This document shows, piece by piece, positions 1 to 9,756 of a stretch of DNA of 64,000 bases (positions within the stretch are counted from its first letter, which is position 1; the number at the start of each line of letters is the position of its first letter). A program made the translations under genes and the position numbers. Location: the NCBI GenBank assembly GCA_945901405.1, contig CAMDLH010000003.1, positions 17,061-81,060 of the forward strand, in the 5' to 3' direction. The notes under the pieces are model-generated. The model made no database searches. It was not told the DNA's origin and saw only the letters and a program-made list of their open reading frames with translations. Origin of the DNA: Bordetella parapertussis (GTDB lineage Bacteria; Pseudomonadota; Gammaproteobacteria; Burkholderiales; SG8-41).

Positions 1-254
1 ACAAGACCGCGTTTCTGAAGCATGCCACCTTGAAAGAAAAAGACACGATGCCGGAGGGCGAGATTCGCGCGCACTGGAACACCCTCGCCAAGGAAATAGG
101 TGTGTGGCCCGCGGACAATGCGTTAAGCGCGGCGAGCCTGGAGCGGCTGCTGCCGTACTACCGCGCGGCGAAGGCGATTGAAGACAAGCCGGTCGATCTG
201 GCGGCGGCGGTCGACGTGAGCATCGTCGCGCAGGCGTTGAAGGAACTCGGTTGA
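1..254 (+). CDS. ABC transporter substrate-binding protein, C-terminal end (partial)
   Basis: An open frame enters from the left edge (codons from base 3) and ends with TGA at 252-254, so only the last 83 or so residues are visible. The tail is helical and charged, ending in a VDVSIVAQALKELG motif, which resembles the C-terminus of NMT1/NitT-TauT-type periplasmic binding proteins. The stop lies 4 bases before an ABC ATPase of the same transporter class, which supports the assignment. The call rests mainly on context because the ligand-binding domain is outside the window. Confidence 0.55.
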   Translation, partial: KTAFLKHATLKEKDTMPEGEIRAHWNTLAKEIGVWPADNALSAASLERLLPYYRAAKAIEDKPVDLAAAVDVSIVAQALKELG

Positions 255-258
255 AGCG

Positions 259-1017
259 ATGGCGAGCATCGAAGCACGCAATCTGTGCAAGACCTACGAC
301 AGCCGCGACGGCAATGTAACCGCGCTGCAGGATATCTCGCTCAAGGTAACCGATTCCGAGTTCGTCAGCATCCTCGGCCCGAGCGGCTGCGGCAAAAGCA
401 CGTTGTTGCGCATACTCGACGGACTGGCGCATGCCGACAGCGGTGAGGTGCTGATGGACGGGAAGCCCATCGAGCGTCCGACGCAGGAGCGCGGCTTTGT
501 ATTCCAGTCGTTCAACCTGTTTCCGTGGCGCACGGTGCGCGGCAATATCGAGTTCGGCATGGAAGTGAAGGGCGCATCCAGGCAGGATCGGCACAACGTA
601 TCGCAGCGCCTGATTGAATTGGTGGGCCTCGGCGGATTCGAGCGCAAATATCCGCATGAGCTGTCCGGCGGCATGCAGCAGCGCGTGGGCATCGCGCGTG
701 CGCTCGCCATTAACCCGGCGGTGTTGCTGATGGACGAGCCGTTCGGCGCGCTGGACGCGCAGACGCGGGAGGACATGCAGGACGAGTTGTTGCGCATCTG
801 GGCCGCCGAGCGCAAGACCGTGTTGTTCGTGACCCACAGCATCGAGGAGGCAATTTACCTTTCCGACCGCGTGGTGATCATGACGCCGCGGCCGGGACGT
901 GTGCTCGCGGTGCTGGATATTCCGTTCGACCGTCCGCGCGGCGAATCGCATCGCACGCTGCCCGAGTTTGCCGCGCTGCGCCACGACATACACTCGCGCC
1001 TGAAGGCAGTGCGCTAG
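259..1017 (+). CDS. NitT/TauT-family ABC transporter ATP-binding protein
   Basis: This 252-residue ATPase would energise import of a small organic or sulfonate-like substrate at the inner membrane. Visible motifs are Walker A GPSGCGKST (about residues 41-49), the Q-loop FVFQSFNLFPW, the signature LSGGMQQR, Walker B VLLMDEPFGALD and the switch histidine in FVTHSIEEA. This pattern is typical of SsuB/TauB/NrtD proteins. It follows the binding-protein remnant by 4 bases; the permease is not downstream and probably lies left of the window. The hyuB gene starts 32 bases after it, so the importer may supply the substrate of the Hyu enzyme. Confidence 0.9.
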   Translation: MASIEARNLCKTYDSRDGNVTALQDISLKVTDSEFVSILGPSGCGKSTLLRILDGLAHADSGEVLMDGKPIERPTQERGFVFQSFNLFPWRTVRGNIEFGMEVKGASRQDRHNVSQRLIELVGLGGFERKYPHELSGGMQQRVGIARALAINPAVLLMDEPFGALDAQTREDMQDELLRIWAAERKTVLFVTHSIEEAIYLSDRVVIMTPRPGRVLAVLDIPFDRPRGESHRTLPEFAALRHDIHSRLKAVR

Positions 1018-1049
1018 CCGCGGGCGCGGGCGGACACGGACACGCGCCG

Positions 1050-3083
1050 ATGCAACCACCTGCGCAAGGTAGCGTCGGTCCCATCACCGCCGGGCTGATC
1101 CAGGCGCGGCTGAGTTCCATCGTGCGCGAGATGCGCACGATCATTATCCGCACCGCGTATTCGCGCATGATCATCGAGGGGCACGATTTCTCCTCGGCGG
1201 TGTTGAGTCCGGCGGGCGATCTGGTGGCCGCCTCCGAGCTCGAACAGCCCACGCATATTTCCGCGCTGTCGTGGTCGGCGCGCGCGATCGTCGAAAAGTA
1301 CCATGGCGACATCGGCGAGGGCGATCTCTTCCTGCACAACGACCCGTACAGCGGCGGCTCGCACCTGAATGATGTGGGATTGTTCTGTCCGGTGTTTCAC
1401 GATGGCGAGCCTCTGGCGATGGTGGGGGTGATGGCCCATTGGCAGGACATCGGCGGCATGGTGCCGGGGAGCCTTTCGGGCAGCGCCACGGATATTTTTC
1501 AGGAAGGTATCCGCATTTGCGCGCTACGCATCGCGCGGCGCGGCGTGTGGCTGACCGAGGTGCTGGACTTGCTGTTCGCGAACGTGCGCCAGCCCGAGGA
1601 CCGGCGCGGCGACCTCGCCGCGATGGAAGGCGCGTGCCGCATCGCCGAGCGCAGGCTGCATGCGATGGCGGGGCGCTTTGGCGTGGCCACGATACGCGCG
1701 GCGCTGATCACGTTGCTTGACCGCGCCGAGCAGCGCATGCGCGAGGCGATACGCGGCGTGCCGGATGGCGACTATGCCTACGAAAGCTATCTCGACAACA
1801 GCGGCGATTCCGCCGAGCCGTTGCGGTTGAAACTGAAGCTGACTGTCGCGGGCGATGAGATCCATGCGGATTTCACCGGCTGCGCGCCGCAGGTGCTGGG
1901 GCCCGCCAACCTGGGGCCGGCGCCGGCGACGACCGCCACCTTCACCATGACAAAAGCATTGCTCGACCCTGCCGGCCCCATCAATGCCGGGGCCTTGCGC
2001 CCGCTCAAGGTGACCGCGCCACTGGGCAGCGTCGTCAACGCTCGGCATCCGGCGGCGTGCGGCGCAATCGGCGAAGTGCGCCGCGCGCTGGAAGCGCTGG
2101 TGGCGGGCACGCTGGGCAAGGCGATACCACAACGCCTGGTGGGCGATCTGAAGGGGGCATCAAACATTACCTCGCTGGGCGGACGCTTTTCTGATCGCGC
2201 GAGTGATTTTCTGTTCGCCGAGTTTCCCGCCGGCGGCACCGGCGCCACCGCGCTGGGCGACGGCAACAACACCATGCGTAATTTCGCCGAGGGCGATATC
2301 TCCTCGATCCAGCCCATCGAGGCGGCTGAGCTGGGATGCCCTCTGCGCGTGGAGCGCATGCTGCTGCGGCAGGATTCCGGAGGCGCCGGCGGCACGCGCG
2401 GCGGCTTGGGCTTGCAGCGCGAGATTCGGGTGCTCACGCCCGAGGCGCGGCTGTCGGTGCTCTCCGACAAGAACATTATTCCGCCGTACGGCGTGCGCGG
2501 CGGCGGCCCCGGAGGGCGCAATCGTTTTACCGTGCGCCGCGACGGCAGAGAGATCGAGCCTTCAACGCTGCCTGGCAAGGTCACCGGTTTTTTGTTGTGC
2601 GCCGATGATGTGGTGATCGTGCGCACGGCGGGCGGCGGCGGCTACGGTGATCCGCTTGAACGCGAGCCGCGGGCGGTCGCGCGAGACGTGAAATTCGGCT
2701 ACGTCACGCCCGCGAACGCGCACGCGGTGTATGGCGCGGCAATCGATGGCGATACAGTGGATGAGGTCGCGACAGCGGCACTGCGCGAGCGGCTGCGTTC
2801 GGCAAGGCCGCGGCTTCGCTTGGCGGCACTCGACGGTGACGAGTACCAGGGTTCAAGGCGCGTGGCGCAGATCGCGCCGGCCACCGCGCAGCGCCTCGGG
2901 TTGTGCGACGGCGATATGGTGGAGTTTCCGTGTGTGGGCGGCCCCTCGCTGCTTGCCTGGGTGCGTATTGAGGCGCGGCTCGCCGACGACGTGTGTTGCA
3001 TCGGCGCCTCGGGCCTGGCGATGCTCGGCCTCGTTGCGGGTGAGTGCGTCGAGTTGCGCACGATAGGCGCGCGCGATGCATAG
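1050..3083 (+). CDS. hyuB: hydantoinase B/oxoprolinase family protein with extra C-terminal domain
   Basis: This is the HyuB-type subunit of an ATP-dependent amidohydrolase/carboxylase (N-methylhydantoinase, 5-oxoprolinase, acetophenone carboxylase family). The conserved N-terminus (RTIIIRTAYSRMIIEGHDFS), the HNDPYSGGSHLNDV motif near residue 95 and the terminal GGGGYGDPLER motif are all present. At 677 residues it is about 100 longer than the other two HyuB copies here (564 and 579). The excess lies after residue about 590 and contains AQIAPATAQRLGLCDGDMVE, which reads like a double-psi beta-barrel fold. No clear Shine-Dalgarno precedes the ATG. The gene overlaps the longest hyuA frame, so the two are probably translationally coupled. 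Confidence 0.85.
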   Translation: MQPPAQGSVGPITAGLIQARLSSIVREMRTIIIRTAYSRMIIEGHDFSSAVLSPAGDLVAASELEQPTHISALSWSARAIVEKYHGDIGEGDLFLHNDPYSGGSHLNDVGLFCPVFHDGEPLAMVGVMAHWQDIGGMVPGSLSGSATDIFQEGIRICALRIARRGVWLTEVLDLLFANVRQPEDRRGDLAAMEGACRIAERRLHAMAGRFGVATIRAALITLLDRAEQRMREAIRGVPDGDYAYESYLDNSGDSAEPLRLKLKLTVAGDEIHADFTGCAPQVLGPANLGPAPATTATFTMTKALLDPAGPINAGALRPLKVTAPLGSVVNARHPAACGAIGEVRRALEALVAGTLGKAIPQRLVGDLKGASNITSLGGRFSDRASDFLFAEFPAGGTGATALGDGNNTMRNFAEGDISSIQPIEAAELGCPLRVERMLLRQDSGGAGGTRGGLGLQREIRVLTPEARLSVLSDKNIIPPYGVRGGGPGGRNRFTVRRDGREIEPSTLPGKVTGFLLCADDVVIVRTAGGGGYGDPLEREPRAVARDVKFGYVTPANAHAVYGAAIDGDTVDEVATAALRERLRSARPRLRLAALDGDEYQGSRRVAQIAPATAQRLGLCDGDMVEFPCVGGPSLLAWVRIEARLADDVCCIGASGLAMLGLVAGECVELRTIGARDA

Positions 3084-3090
3084 AGCTGCA

Positions 3091-5148
3091 ATGAGCGCCA
3101 CGCTGATCGCGGGTGTCGATGTCGGCGGCACATTTACCGATATCGTGCTGTTCGACGCGCGGCATGGCACGCTGAGCGTGGGCAAGGTGCCGTCGACGCC
3201 CGCCAACCAATCGCAAGGGGTATTGAATGGCCTGCAAAGCGTGTTGCCCGCGCAGGACCAGCTCACCTCGCTCGATAAACTGGTGCATGGCACCACGGTG
3301 TCGACCAATACCATGTTGCAACGTAATGGCGCATTGGTTGCGATGGTTACCACGGCAGGATTTCGCGATGTGCTTGAAATCGGCCGCACGCGGCGCATGC
3401 TGCCGAGTCTGTATGACCCCACGTTCAAGCGCCCGCCGCCGCTGGTGGCTCGCCCTTTGCGCTTTGAGGTCGCGGAGCGCCTGGGTACCGATGGTGCCGA
3501 CGGCACCGTGCTGACACCTTTGGACGAGGCGGGCCTTGCGGCGGTGGCGGACGCGATACGCGAGGCGCGCGCGGAGTCGGTCGCGGTGTGTTTTTTGCAT
3601 TCGTATCTCGACGCCGCGCACGAATTGCGCGCGAAGGAATTGTTGAGCTGCGCGCTGCCCGGTGTGTGGATTACCACGTCGGCTGAAGTCGTGCCCGAGT
3701 TTCGCGAATACGAACGGTTTTCGACCACGGTCATCAATGCGTATCTGCTGCCGGTGATGGATCGCTATATGGCGGCCCTGGGCGCGCAACTTGGCGCGCA
3801 CGGCTATCGCGGCGCGGTCTACACCATGTCCTCCGGCGGCGGCATCATGGATATTGACACCGCGCGCGGTTTTCCGGTGCGCACCATCTTGAGCGGGCCG
3901 GCGGGCGGCGTGGCGGGCGCGACCTGGATCGCAAGGGCGGCGGGTATTGCGAATGTCATCACCTGCGACATGGGCGGCACCAGCACCGATGTGTGCCTGA
4001 TCGAGAACCTGATGCCGTCGCTCACTAATGAATCCGCATTCGCAGGTTATCCGATCAAGGGCCGCGAGGTGGCCATCAACACCGTCGGCGCGGGCGGCGG
4101 CAGCGTGGGGTATGCCGAGGCTGGCAACACATTGCAGGTTGGTCCGCGCAGCGCTGGTGCTGAACCGGGGCCGGCCTGTTATGGCCGTGGCGGCATTGAA
4201 CCGACCGTCACCGACGCCAACATGGTGCTAGGCCGGCTGGGCACGCGGCAGCTCGGCGGCTGGATACGGCCCGACATCGATCTGGCGCGGCGCGCGGTGG
4301 GCGCGCTTGCCGGTGAACTCGGTGTCGCGAGCGTGGAGGCCATGGCCGAGGGCATCGTGCGCATTGCCGTGGCGCAGATGGCCAGCGCGATACGCGAGAT
4401 TTCCATCGAACGTGGTTTCGATCCATCCGATTTCGTGTTGCTTGCGTTCGGCGGCGCGGGCCCCATGCACGCCGCGCAGATCGCCGACGAAATCGGCATG
4501 CGCGAGATTCTGATTCCCATCCTGCCGGGCAATCTGTCGGCGCTGGGGCTGCTTGCGTCCGATCAGACTTACGAACGCGTGCTGACTTTTCTCGCGCGAT
4601 TGTCCACACTCGACGCGGCGGCACTTTCCGCCGCGATCAACGAACAGGAACGCCTGGGGCGCGATGAACTTGGCAATCGCGGATTCCAGCCCGAGGCAAT
4701 GCAGTTTCGTCACGCACTCGACATGCGCTACGCGCGCCAGGCGTTCGAGCTTACGGTCGATCTGCCCGGCGGCGTACGCACCGCCGATGAGTTACGCCAA
4801 CATTTCATCGAAGCCTACGCGCGCCACTATGGCCGCGCGGACCCGCACGGCGAGATCGAGATCGTAAATTTGCGCACCACGTCGGTGGGCGTGACCGGCA
4901 AGCCTGCCTTGCCGCCGGCGCGCGGCGCGGCGCAAAACCTTGCCGATGCCGTGACCGCGCGGCGCACGCTGCTGCATGATGGTGCCGCCGTCACCGCCGC
5001 CGTGTATGAGCGCGAGCGGTTGCCCGTCGATGTGGCGTTCGACGGGCCGGCCATCGTCGAGGAAGAGGGCTCCACCACGGTCATCCTTCCGGGCTGGCAG
5101 GCGCGCCGCGACGCCTTGGGTAATCTGCGTTTGCGGGCAAATCGCTAA
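3091..5148 (+). CDS. hyuA: hydantoinase/oxoprolinase family protein, A subunit
   Basis: HyuA is the ATP-using partner of HyuB, with an ASKHA (actin/hexokinase-like) fold that activates a cyclic amide or carboxylation substrate. Motifs seen are GVDVGGTFTDIV at the N-terminus (phosphate 1), HGTTVSTN, CDMGGTSTDVCLI (phosphate 2), NTVGAGGGSVG and the adenosine-side LLAFGGAGPMHAAQ. I chose the ATG at 3091 because the conserved fold begins a few residues after it. An upstream ATG at 3076 overlaps the hyuB stop and would add five residues. The length of about 685 residues is normal for the family. The substrate cannot be read from sequence. Confidence 0.87.
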   Translation: MSATLIAGVDVGGTFTDIVLFDARHGTLSVGKVPSTPANQSQGVLNGLQSVLPAQDQLTSLDKLVHGTTVSTNTMLQRNGALVAMVTTAGFRDVLEIGRTRRMLPSLYDPTFKRPPPLVARPLRFEVAERLGTDGADGTVLTPLDEAGLAAVADAIREARAESVAVCFLHSYLDAAHELRAKELLSCALPGVWITTSAEVVPEFREYERFSTTVINAYLLPVMDRYMAALGAQLGAHGYRGAVYTMSSGGGIMDIDTARGFPVRTILSGPAGGVAGATWIARAAGIANVITCDMGGTSTDVCLIENLMPSLTNESAFAGYPIKGREVAINTVGAGGGSVGYAEAGNTLQVGPRSAGAEPGPACYGRGGIEPTVTDANMVLGRLGTRQLGGWIRPDIDLARRAVGALAGELGVASVEAMAEGIVRIAVAQMASAIREISIERGFDPSDFVLLAFGGAGPMHAAQIADEIGMREILIPILPGNLSALGLLASDQTYERVLTFLARLSTLDAAALSAAINEQERLGRDELGNRGFQPEAMQFRHALDMRYARQAFELTVDLPGGVRTADELRQHFIEAYARHYGRADPHGEIEIVNLRTTSVGVTGKPALPPARGAAQNLADAVTARRTLLHDGAAVTAAVYERERLPVDVAFDGPAIVEEEGSTTVILPGWQARRDALGNLRLRANR

Positions 5149-5164
5149 CACTAAAGAGAACCAC

Positions 5165-5864
5165 ATGCAGCCGAATCCCGTACGACAAAAACTCGCCGCC
5201 GGCGAAATCGTCATGGGTATGATGCATTTCAGCGCGAGTCCGATGATGGTCGAGGTGATGGCCAGCGCGGGTCTCGATTTCTTTATTATCGATTTCGAGC
5301 ACAGCCCGATCGATCTCGCCATGGCGGCGCACCTGGTGCGGGCGGGCGACGCCGCCGGCATCGCGCCGCTGCTGCGCATCCCCGAGGTCAACGCCGGGCT
5401 GGTGAAGAAAGTGCTGAACATGGGCGTGCAGGGCATCGTGCCCGGCGGTGCGTCAGGCGAATTACGGCCAGCCCGATTGGCCGGCGTTCCAGGCGCACAC
5501 GAATCGCGAGCTGCTGATTATTCCGCTGATTGAGGACCCGGCGGCCGTGCATGATTTCGAGGCGCTGGCGGCGCTGGATGGAATCGACGTGTTTTTTCTC
5601 GTGCCGTTTGATTTTTTGGTGGCGGCGGGTGTTCCCGGCGCGGGCTTCGATCACCCGGTGGTGGCGCAAGCGCTGGAGCGCATGGTGAGCATCGCGCGCC
5701 GCCATGGCAAATACATCATGACCTCGGTTGGAGACCGCATCGATACCGCGGTCGGCCGCACTGTCATCAACCTCGGTGTGCGCATGATCAGTTACAGCGC
5801 CGATGCGCTGGTGTTCCGGCGCGCATGTCAGGAGATCGCGCGGCTGAAAACGCCCGCCGCATGA
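5165..5864 (+). pseudogene. HpcH/HpaI-type aldolase, broken by internal deletion and frameshift
   Basis: The first part (ATG 5165, preceded by AAGAGAA) encodes a class II HpaI-like aldolase N-terminus with LDFFIIDFEHSPIDLAMAAH and VLNMGVQGIVPGG. At about 5445-5460 the homology jumps to another frame, which encodes ANYGQPDWPAF, then ELLIIPLIEDPAAV, and ends at 5864. The family normally has about 25-35 residues between these blocks, and they are missing here. The original frame runs into a stop near 5533. The summed length of about 233 codons against a usual 250-260 fits one out-of-frame deletion. An assembly error is the alternative. As written the protein cannot form a complete TIM barrel. 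Confidence 0.75.
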
Positions 5865-5880
5865 TCTTTTGATGCGAATA

Positions 5881-5913
5881 CGTAAGCTATTGTTTTTAAA
5901 GATATTTTTGTAA
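5881..5913 (+). repeat. AT-rich dispersed repeat, copy a
   Basis: Starts CGTAAGCTATTGTTTTTAAA and continues with an AT-rich GATATTTTTG tail. It fills the gap between the aldolase remnant and the convergent hyuA stop at 5916. It belongs to the family described in the findings. Confidence 0.7.
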
Positions 5914-5915
5914 TA

Positions 5916-8060
5916 CTAACCAGCGCGCCGTTTGACTGGCTTGCGCGCCGCCAGCCGCACCCACAGATTGCAGTGCTTGTCGACTTCGATGCTGGCATCC
6001 GGGCCAACCACCACGGTTGATTCATGCTCTTCGATCACGGCGGGGCCGCCCAGCCGCGCGCCTTCGTTAAGCGCGTAGCGATCGTAGATCGGGCAATTCA
6101 CGAATGCGCCTGCTTCGGGCATGAACACCTTGCGATGTCCCTTCAGCGGTTTGGTTTTGCGCCCATCGCCGGAGTTGCGCACGGCATCGATGTTCACCTT
6201 GGGCGCGGGGCCTTCGATGATGACGCGCCAGCTTACGATCTCGACCGGCACATCGCGATTCAAACGATGGTAGCGCGCTTCGTATAATTCAAAAAATCGT
6301 TGCCTCGCCTTGGCGAGTTCTTTTTTGTTTAACGTTGCCTTGACCGGCACCGAGAGTTCAAAACTTTGTCCGGCAAAGCGCATGTTCGCTTCGATCACCG
6401 TGCGCAGTTTTGATTTCGCGATACCGCAGGTTGCCACCAGCGCCTGGCCTTCGGTTTCCATTTCGCGCAGGAATGCGTTGATGCGTACCGGGTCGGCGGA
6501 TTCAACCGGTGCGAGATCGGCGCGTATCATTTCGAACGAAGGCGCGGTCACCAGGAAGCCGAATGCCGACATCACGCCGGCGCGCAGCGGATAAAAAATC
6601 GTGCGGATGCCCAGCGCTTTTGCCACGCGAAAGGCATGCACCGGACCGGCGCCGCCATAGGCGATCAGCGTGTATTCGCGCGGATCCTTGCCGCGTTCGA
6701 GGCAGTGCACCTTTGCCGCGCGCGCCATGTTTTCGTTGACGATCTCATGCACGCCCCACGCGGCGCGCAACGCGGACAGACCCAGCGGCGCGGCCAGATG
6801 TTTTTCGATCGCATGCGCGGCGGCGTCGCGATCCAGCGGCATTTGTCCGCCGAGAAAATATTTTGGATCGAGGTAACCCAGAAACAGATCCGCATCGGTC
6901 ACCGTCGGCGCAGCGCCGCCCAGCCCATAGCAGGCGGGGCCGGGATCGGAACCGGCGCTGCCGGGCCCGACGTTGAGCAGCCCGAGCTTGTTAACACCCG
7001 CGATGCTGCCGCCACCCGCGCCGATCTCGATCATCTCGATCACGGGAATCTTCAGCGGCAAGCCGCTGCCCTTTGCAAAACGGAATACGCGGTCGATCTC
7101 GAACTCGGTTGAATGCTCGGGCTTGCCTTCGTCGATCACGCACACCTTGGCGGTGGTGCCGCCCATGTCGAGCGCGATCGCTTTCGCGATGCCGGTTTCC
7201 TGCGCAAAAAACGCCGAGGCCATCGCGCCGCCGGCGGGGCCGGATTCGATCAGGCGCACCGGATAACGATTGGCCGTCTCGCAACTGACGATGCCGCCAT
7301 CGGAAGTCATGATCGATAGCGGGGCGGCGATGCCTGCACGCTTGAGCTCCTGCGCCAGGCGGTCGAGATAGCCGCGTATCGCCGGCTGCACGTAGGCGTT
7401 GGCGGCGGTGGTGCTGGCGCGCTCGTACTCGCGGATATCGGGCATCACGTCCGATGACAGCGACAGCGGCACGTGAGGCAATTCCCGTTCGAAGAGCGCC
7501 GCCAGCGCGCGTTCGTGTTGCGGGTTCTTGAATGCGTGCAGCAGGCAAACCGCGACCGCCTCAATGTTTTGCGTTTTTAGCTGCGCGATCACCTTGCCGG
7601 CCTGCTCCGCTGCGAGCGGTACGGTAACCTTGCCGGTGTGGTCGATGCGTTCTTCGATCTCGTAGACGTGTTTTCTGGGCACCAGCGCGGCGGGCAATTC
7701 GATGTTGATATCGTAGATGTCGAAGCGGCTTTCGCGTCCCAGTGCGAGGACATCGCGAAACCCGCGCGTCACCAGTAGCGCGGTCTTGCCGCCTTTTCGC
7801 TGGATCAGCGCATTGGTGGCCAGTGTCGTGCCGTGAATCACGCGCTCGATTGCCGCGGTTGAATCGGGCACCCTTGAAGCGAGCTGGCGCACGCCATCGA
7901 GCACGCCTCGCGCGAGATCCTGATAATTGGTCAGTACCTTGGCCGCATGCACTTCGCCCGATTGCAGGTTCATCAGCGCAAAATCGGTGAACGTGCCGCC
8001 GATATCCACGCCGAGCGCGTAGCGGGTGCGCCGTGTCGAGGTATTTTTGCTTGTTTTCAT
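5916..8060 (-). CDS. hyuA: hydantoinase/oxoprolinase family protein, A subunit (second copy)
   Basis: This 714-residue ASKHA-type HyuA subunit shows GVDIGGTFTDFALMN, HGTTLATNALI, LDMGGTTAKVCVI, IEIGAGGGSIAGVN and YGGAGPVHAFRVAK in the family order. The frame is open further upstream, but the ATG at 8060 is preferred: it follows the hyuB stop (8062-8064) by one base and has a purine-rich GGAAGAA just before it, so the pair is translationally coupled. The N-terminus is basic (MKTSKNTSTRR) before the first beta strand. Its divergence from the first copy suggests a different substrate, not a recent duplication. Confidence 0.87.
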   Translation of the reverse strand: MKTSKNTSTRRTRYALGVDIGGTFTDFALMNLQSGEVHAAKVLTNYQDLARGVLDGVRQLASRVPDSTAAIERVIHGTTLATNALIQRKGGKTALLVTRGFRDVLALGRESRFDIYDINIELPAALVPRKHVYEIEERIDHTGKVTVPLAAEQAGKVIAQLKTQNIEAVAVCLLHAFKNPQHERALAALFERELPHVPLSLSSDVMPDIREYERASTTAANAYVQPAIRGYLDRLAQELKRAGIAAPLSIMTSDGGIVSCETANRYPVRLIESGPAGGAMASAFFAQETGIAKAIALDMGGTTAKVCVIDEGKPEHSTEFEIDRVFRFAKGSGLPLKIPVIEMIEIGAGGGSIAGVNKLGLLNVGPGSAGSDPGPACYGLGGAAPTVTDADLFLGYLDPKYFLGGQMPLDRDAAAHAIEKHLAAPLGLSALRAAWGVHEIVNENMARAAKVHCLERGKDPREYTLIAYGGAGPVHAFRVAKALGIRTIFYPLRAGVMSAFGFLVTAPSFEMIRADLAPVESADPVRINAFLREMETEGQALVATCGIAKSKLRTVIEANMRFAGQSFELSVPVKATLNKKELAKARQRFFELYEARYHRLNRDVPVEIVSWRVIIEGPAPKVNIDAVRNSGDGRKTKPLKGHRKVFMPEAGAFVNCPIYDRYALNEGARLGGPAVIEEHESTVVVGPDASIEVDKHCNLWVRLAARKPVKRRAG

Positions 8061-8061
8061 G

Positions 8062-9756
8062 TCATTCTTCCGGCGGCGCCGATGCCGACGCTTCATCGGG
8101 CTGCAAGCCGTAGTCCTTGACCGCGGACGCAACGCTCACGATGCCGTTTTCGATATCGCGCGTGAGCGCAATTCTGTCGCGCTCGGCGGCGGGATACATG
8201 CCGCCCGAGCCGGGAATCACCAGGCGCATCACGTCGCCGTTATGCAACACGCGCGGCGTTTTGTCGGGGATGGGTTTATCGTTCATCGTCAGCGCCCCGG
8301 CGGCGCCGGGCAGCGCCCCTCGCAGCCCGTTTGGCGGCGTAGCGAGTTTGCCATGCACCGCGCGCACGGTCAGCGGCGTGGGCGACACCGACTCGAACGC
8401 AAACTCCTGGCCGCATCCGCCGCGATAACGACCCGCGCCGCCCGAGTCTGGCCGAATTCTCTTGTAGAGCACGCGCACCGGAATTGTCGATTCGAGTATT
8501 TCCACCGGCAGATTCGAAGAGTTGGCGGGAAAGCTCATGCAATGCAACCCGTCCTTGCTGCCGCGCGCGCCCATGCCGCCCATGATGAACATGACATCGG
8601 AAAACGGCTGGCCGGCTTCATCGCGGCCGGCGAAATCGACGAGAAACTTGTTGCCCGACTCGGCCAGTATCTGATCCTTGACCACGCCTTTCAAGGCATC
8701 GATGATGGCATCGGGGATGTAATGACCGCTGCTCGGCTTCATGCGCACCGGCGCGGGGAATCGCGGGTTCAGAAACGACCCTTGCGGCGCGCTCACTTGA
8801 ATCGGCGAGAACGTGCCTTCGTTATTCGGCACGTGCGGGCCCGCCAGGCACTTGATGGTGTAGGTACTCCACACGGCGGTATACACCAGCGTGCAGTTAA
8901 TGCCCTGATCGCTTTGCACCGAACTGCCGGCGAAACCAACCTTCACGTTGCCGTCGCGCACCTCGACCTGCGTGTGAATGTGCATCGGCTGCGCAAATCC
9001 ATCCACGCTCGCGCTGCCGTGGTAAATGCCGTCGGGGATGGTGTCGCGCACGCCCTGGCGCATGGCCTGGCGCGATTTATGCAGGATCGCATCCGCGAGC
9101 GTGTTGAGATCGTCCATGCGCTGCTCCGACAGAAACTCTGAGAGCTTCGCTTCCATCACGCGGCAGCCAACCACCAGCGCACGCACGTCGCCGAGCACTT
9201 GGTTCGGCACGCGCACGTTGGCGCCGAGCATGGCGAAAAATACCGGGTTCTCCTTGCCGCGATCCATCGCCTTTACCGGCGGAATGATGAGACCCTCTTC
9301 GTACACCTCGCGCGGCGGCCCCGAAAGACAGCCGCCGATGTCGGCCATGTGCGCCATGCACTCCGCGAAGCCCACCAGCCGCCCTCTGTGGAACAACGGT
9401 GCAACGATAGCGATGTCGTTGAGATGGCCCATGATCCACCACGGATTATTGGTGACGAGCGCATCGCCCGGCTTCAGGGAACTCGCCGGGAAATGCTTGA
9501 GCATCTCCTTGACCGCGATGGAGATGGTGCCGGTCTTGGAGGCGATGCTCACATCGGCGGCCACCAGCCGGCCTTGCGTATCGAGCAGCAGGGCGCCGAA
9601 ATCACGCCCTTCCACCACCACCTTGGACATCGAAGTGCGAATGACCGCGTACGCGGCCTCGTCTACCACGGTAATCAGCCGGTTCCAGAGGACTTCGAGG
9701 TCTATGGGGTCGAAATGTCTTTTACCGCGGCTCGCCGCGCTGCGTTTTTTATTCAT
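8062..9756 (-). CDS. hyuB: hydantoinase B/oxoprolinase family protein (second copy)
   Basis: This HyuB-type subunit is about 564 residues long when started at the ATG at 9756, which has an AGCAGG-like site just upstream. The longer open frame to 9843 adds a non-conserved stretch. Family blocks include RTSMSKVVVEGRDFGALL, NNPWWIMGHLNDIAIV (the usual NDP motif region), MADIGGCLSGPPREVYEEGL and IRPDSGGAGRYRGGCG. It is the upstream member of a two-gene minus-strand operon with hyuA. No separate C-terminal extension is seen, in contrast to the first copy. Confidence 0.86.
   Translation of the reverse strand: MNKKRSAASRGKRHFDPIDLEVLWNRLITVVDEAAYAVIRTSMSKVVVEGRDFGALLLDTQGRLVAADVSIASKTGTISIAVKEMLKHFPASSLKPGDALVTNNPWWIMGHLNDIAIVAPLFHRGRLVGFAECMAHMADIGGCLSGPPREVYEEGLIIPPVKAMDRGKENPVFFAMLGANVRVPNQVLGDVRALVVGCRVMEAKLSEFLSEQRMDDLNTLADAILHKSRQAMRQGVRDTIPDGIYHGSASVDGFAQPMHIHTQVEVRDGNVKVGFAGSSVQSDQGINCTLVYTAVWSTYTIKCLAGPHVPNNEGTFSPIQVSAPQGSFLNPRFPAPVRMKPSSGHYIPDAIIDALKGVVKDQILAESGNKFLVDFAGRDEAGQPFSDVMFIMGGMGARGSKDGLHCMSFPANSSNLPVEILESTIPVRVLYKRIRPDSGGAGRYRGGCGQEFAFESVSPTPLTVRAVHGKLATPPNGLRGALPGAAGALTMNDKPIPDKTPRVLHNGDVMRLVIPGSGGMYPAAERDRIALTRDIENGIVSVASAVKDYGLQPDEASASAPPEE

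Noticed and set aside
2704..3801. Long minus-strand open frames across hyuB/hyuA (and similar long frames at 24,000-25,700, 35,700-37,200 and 62,100-63,200)
   Set aside because: They are antisense shadows of well-supported genes in GC-rich DNA, with Arg/His/Ala-rich products and no recognisable motif.
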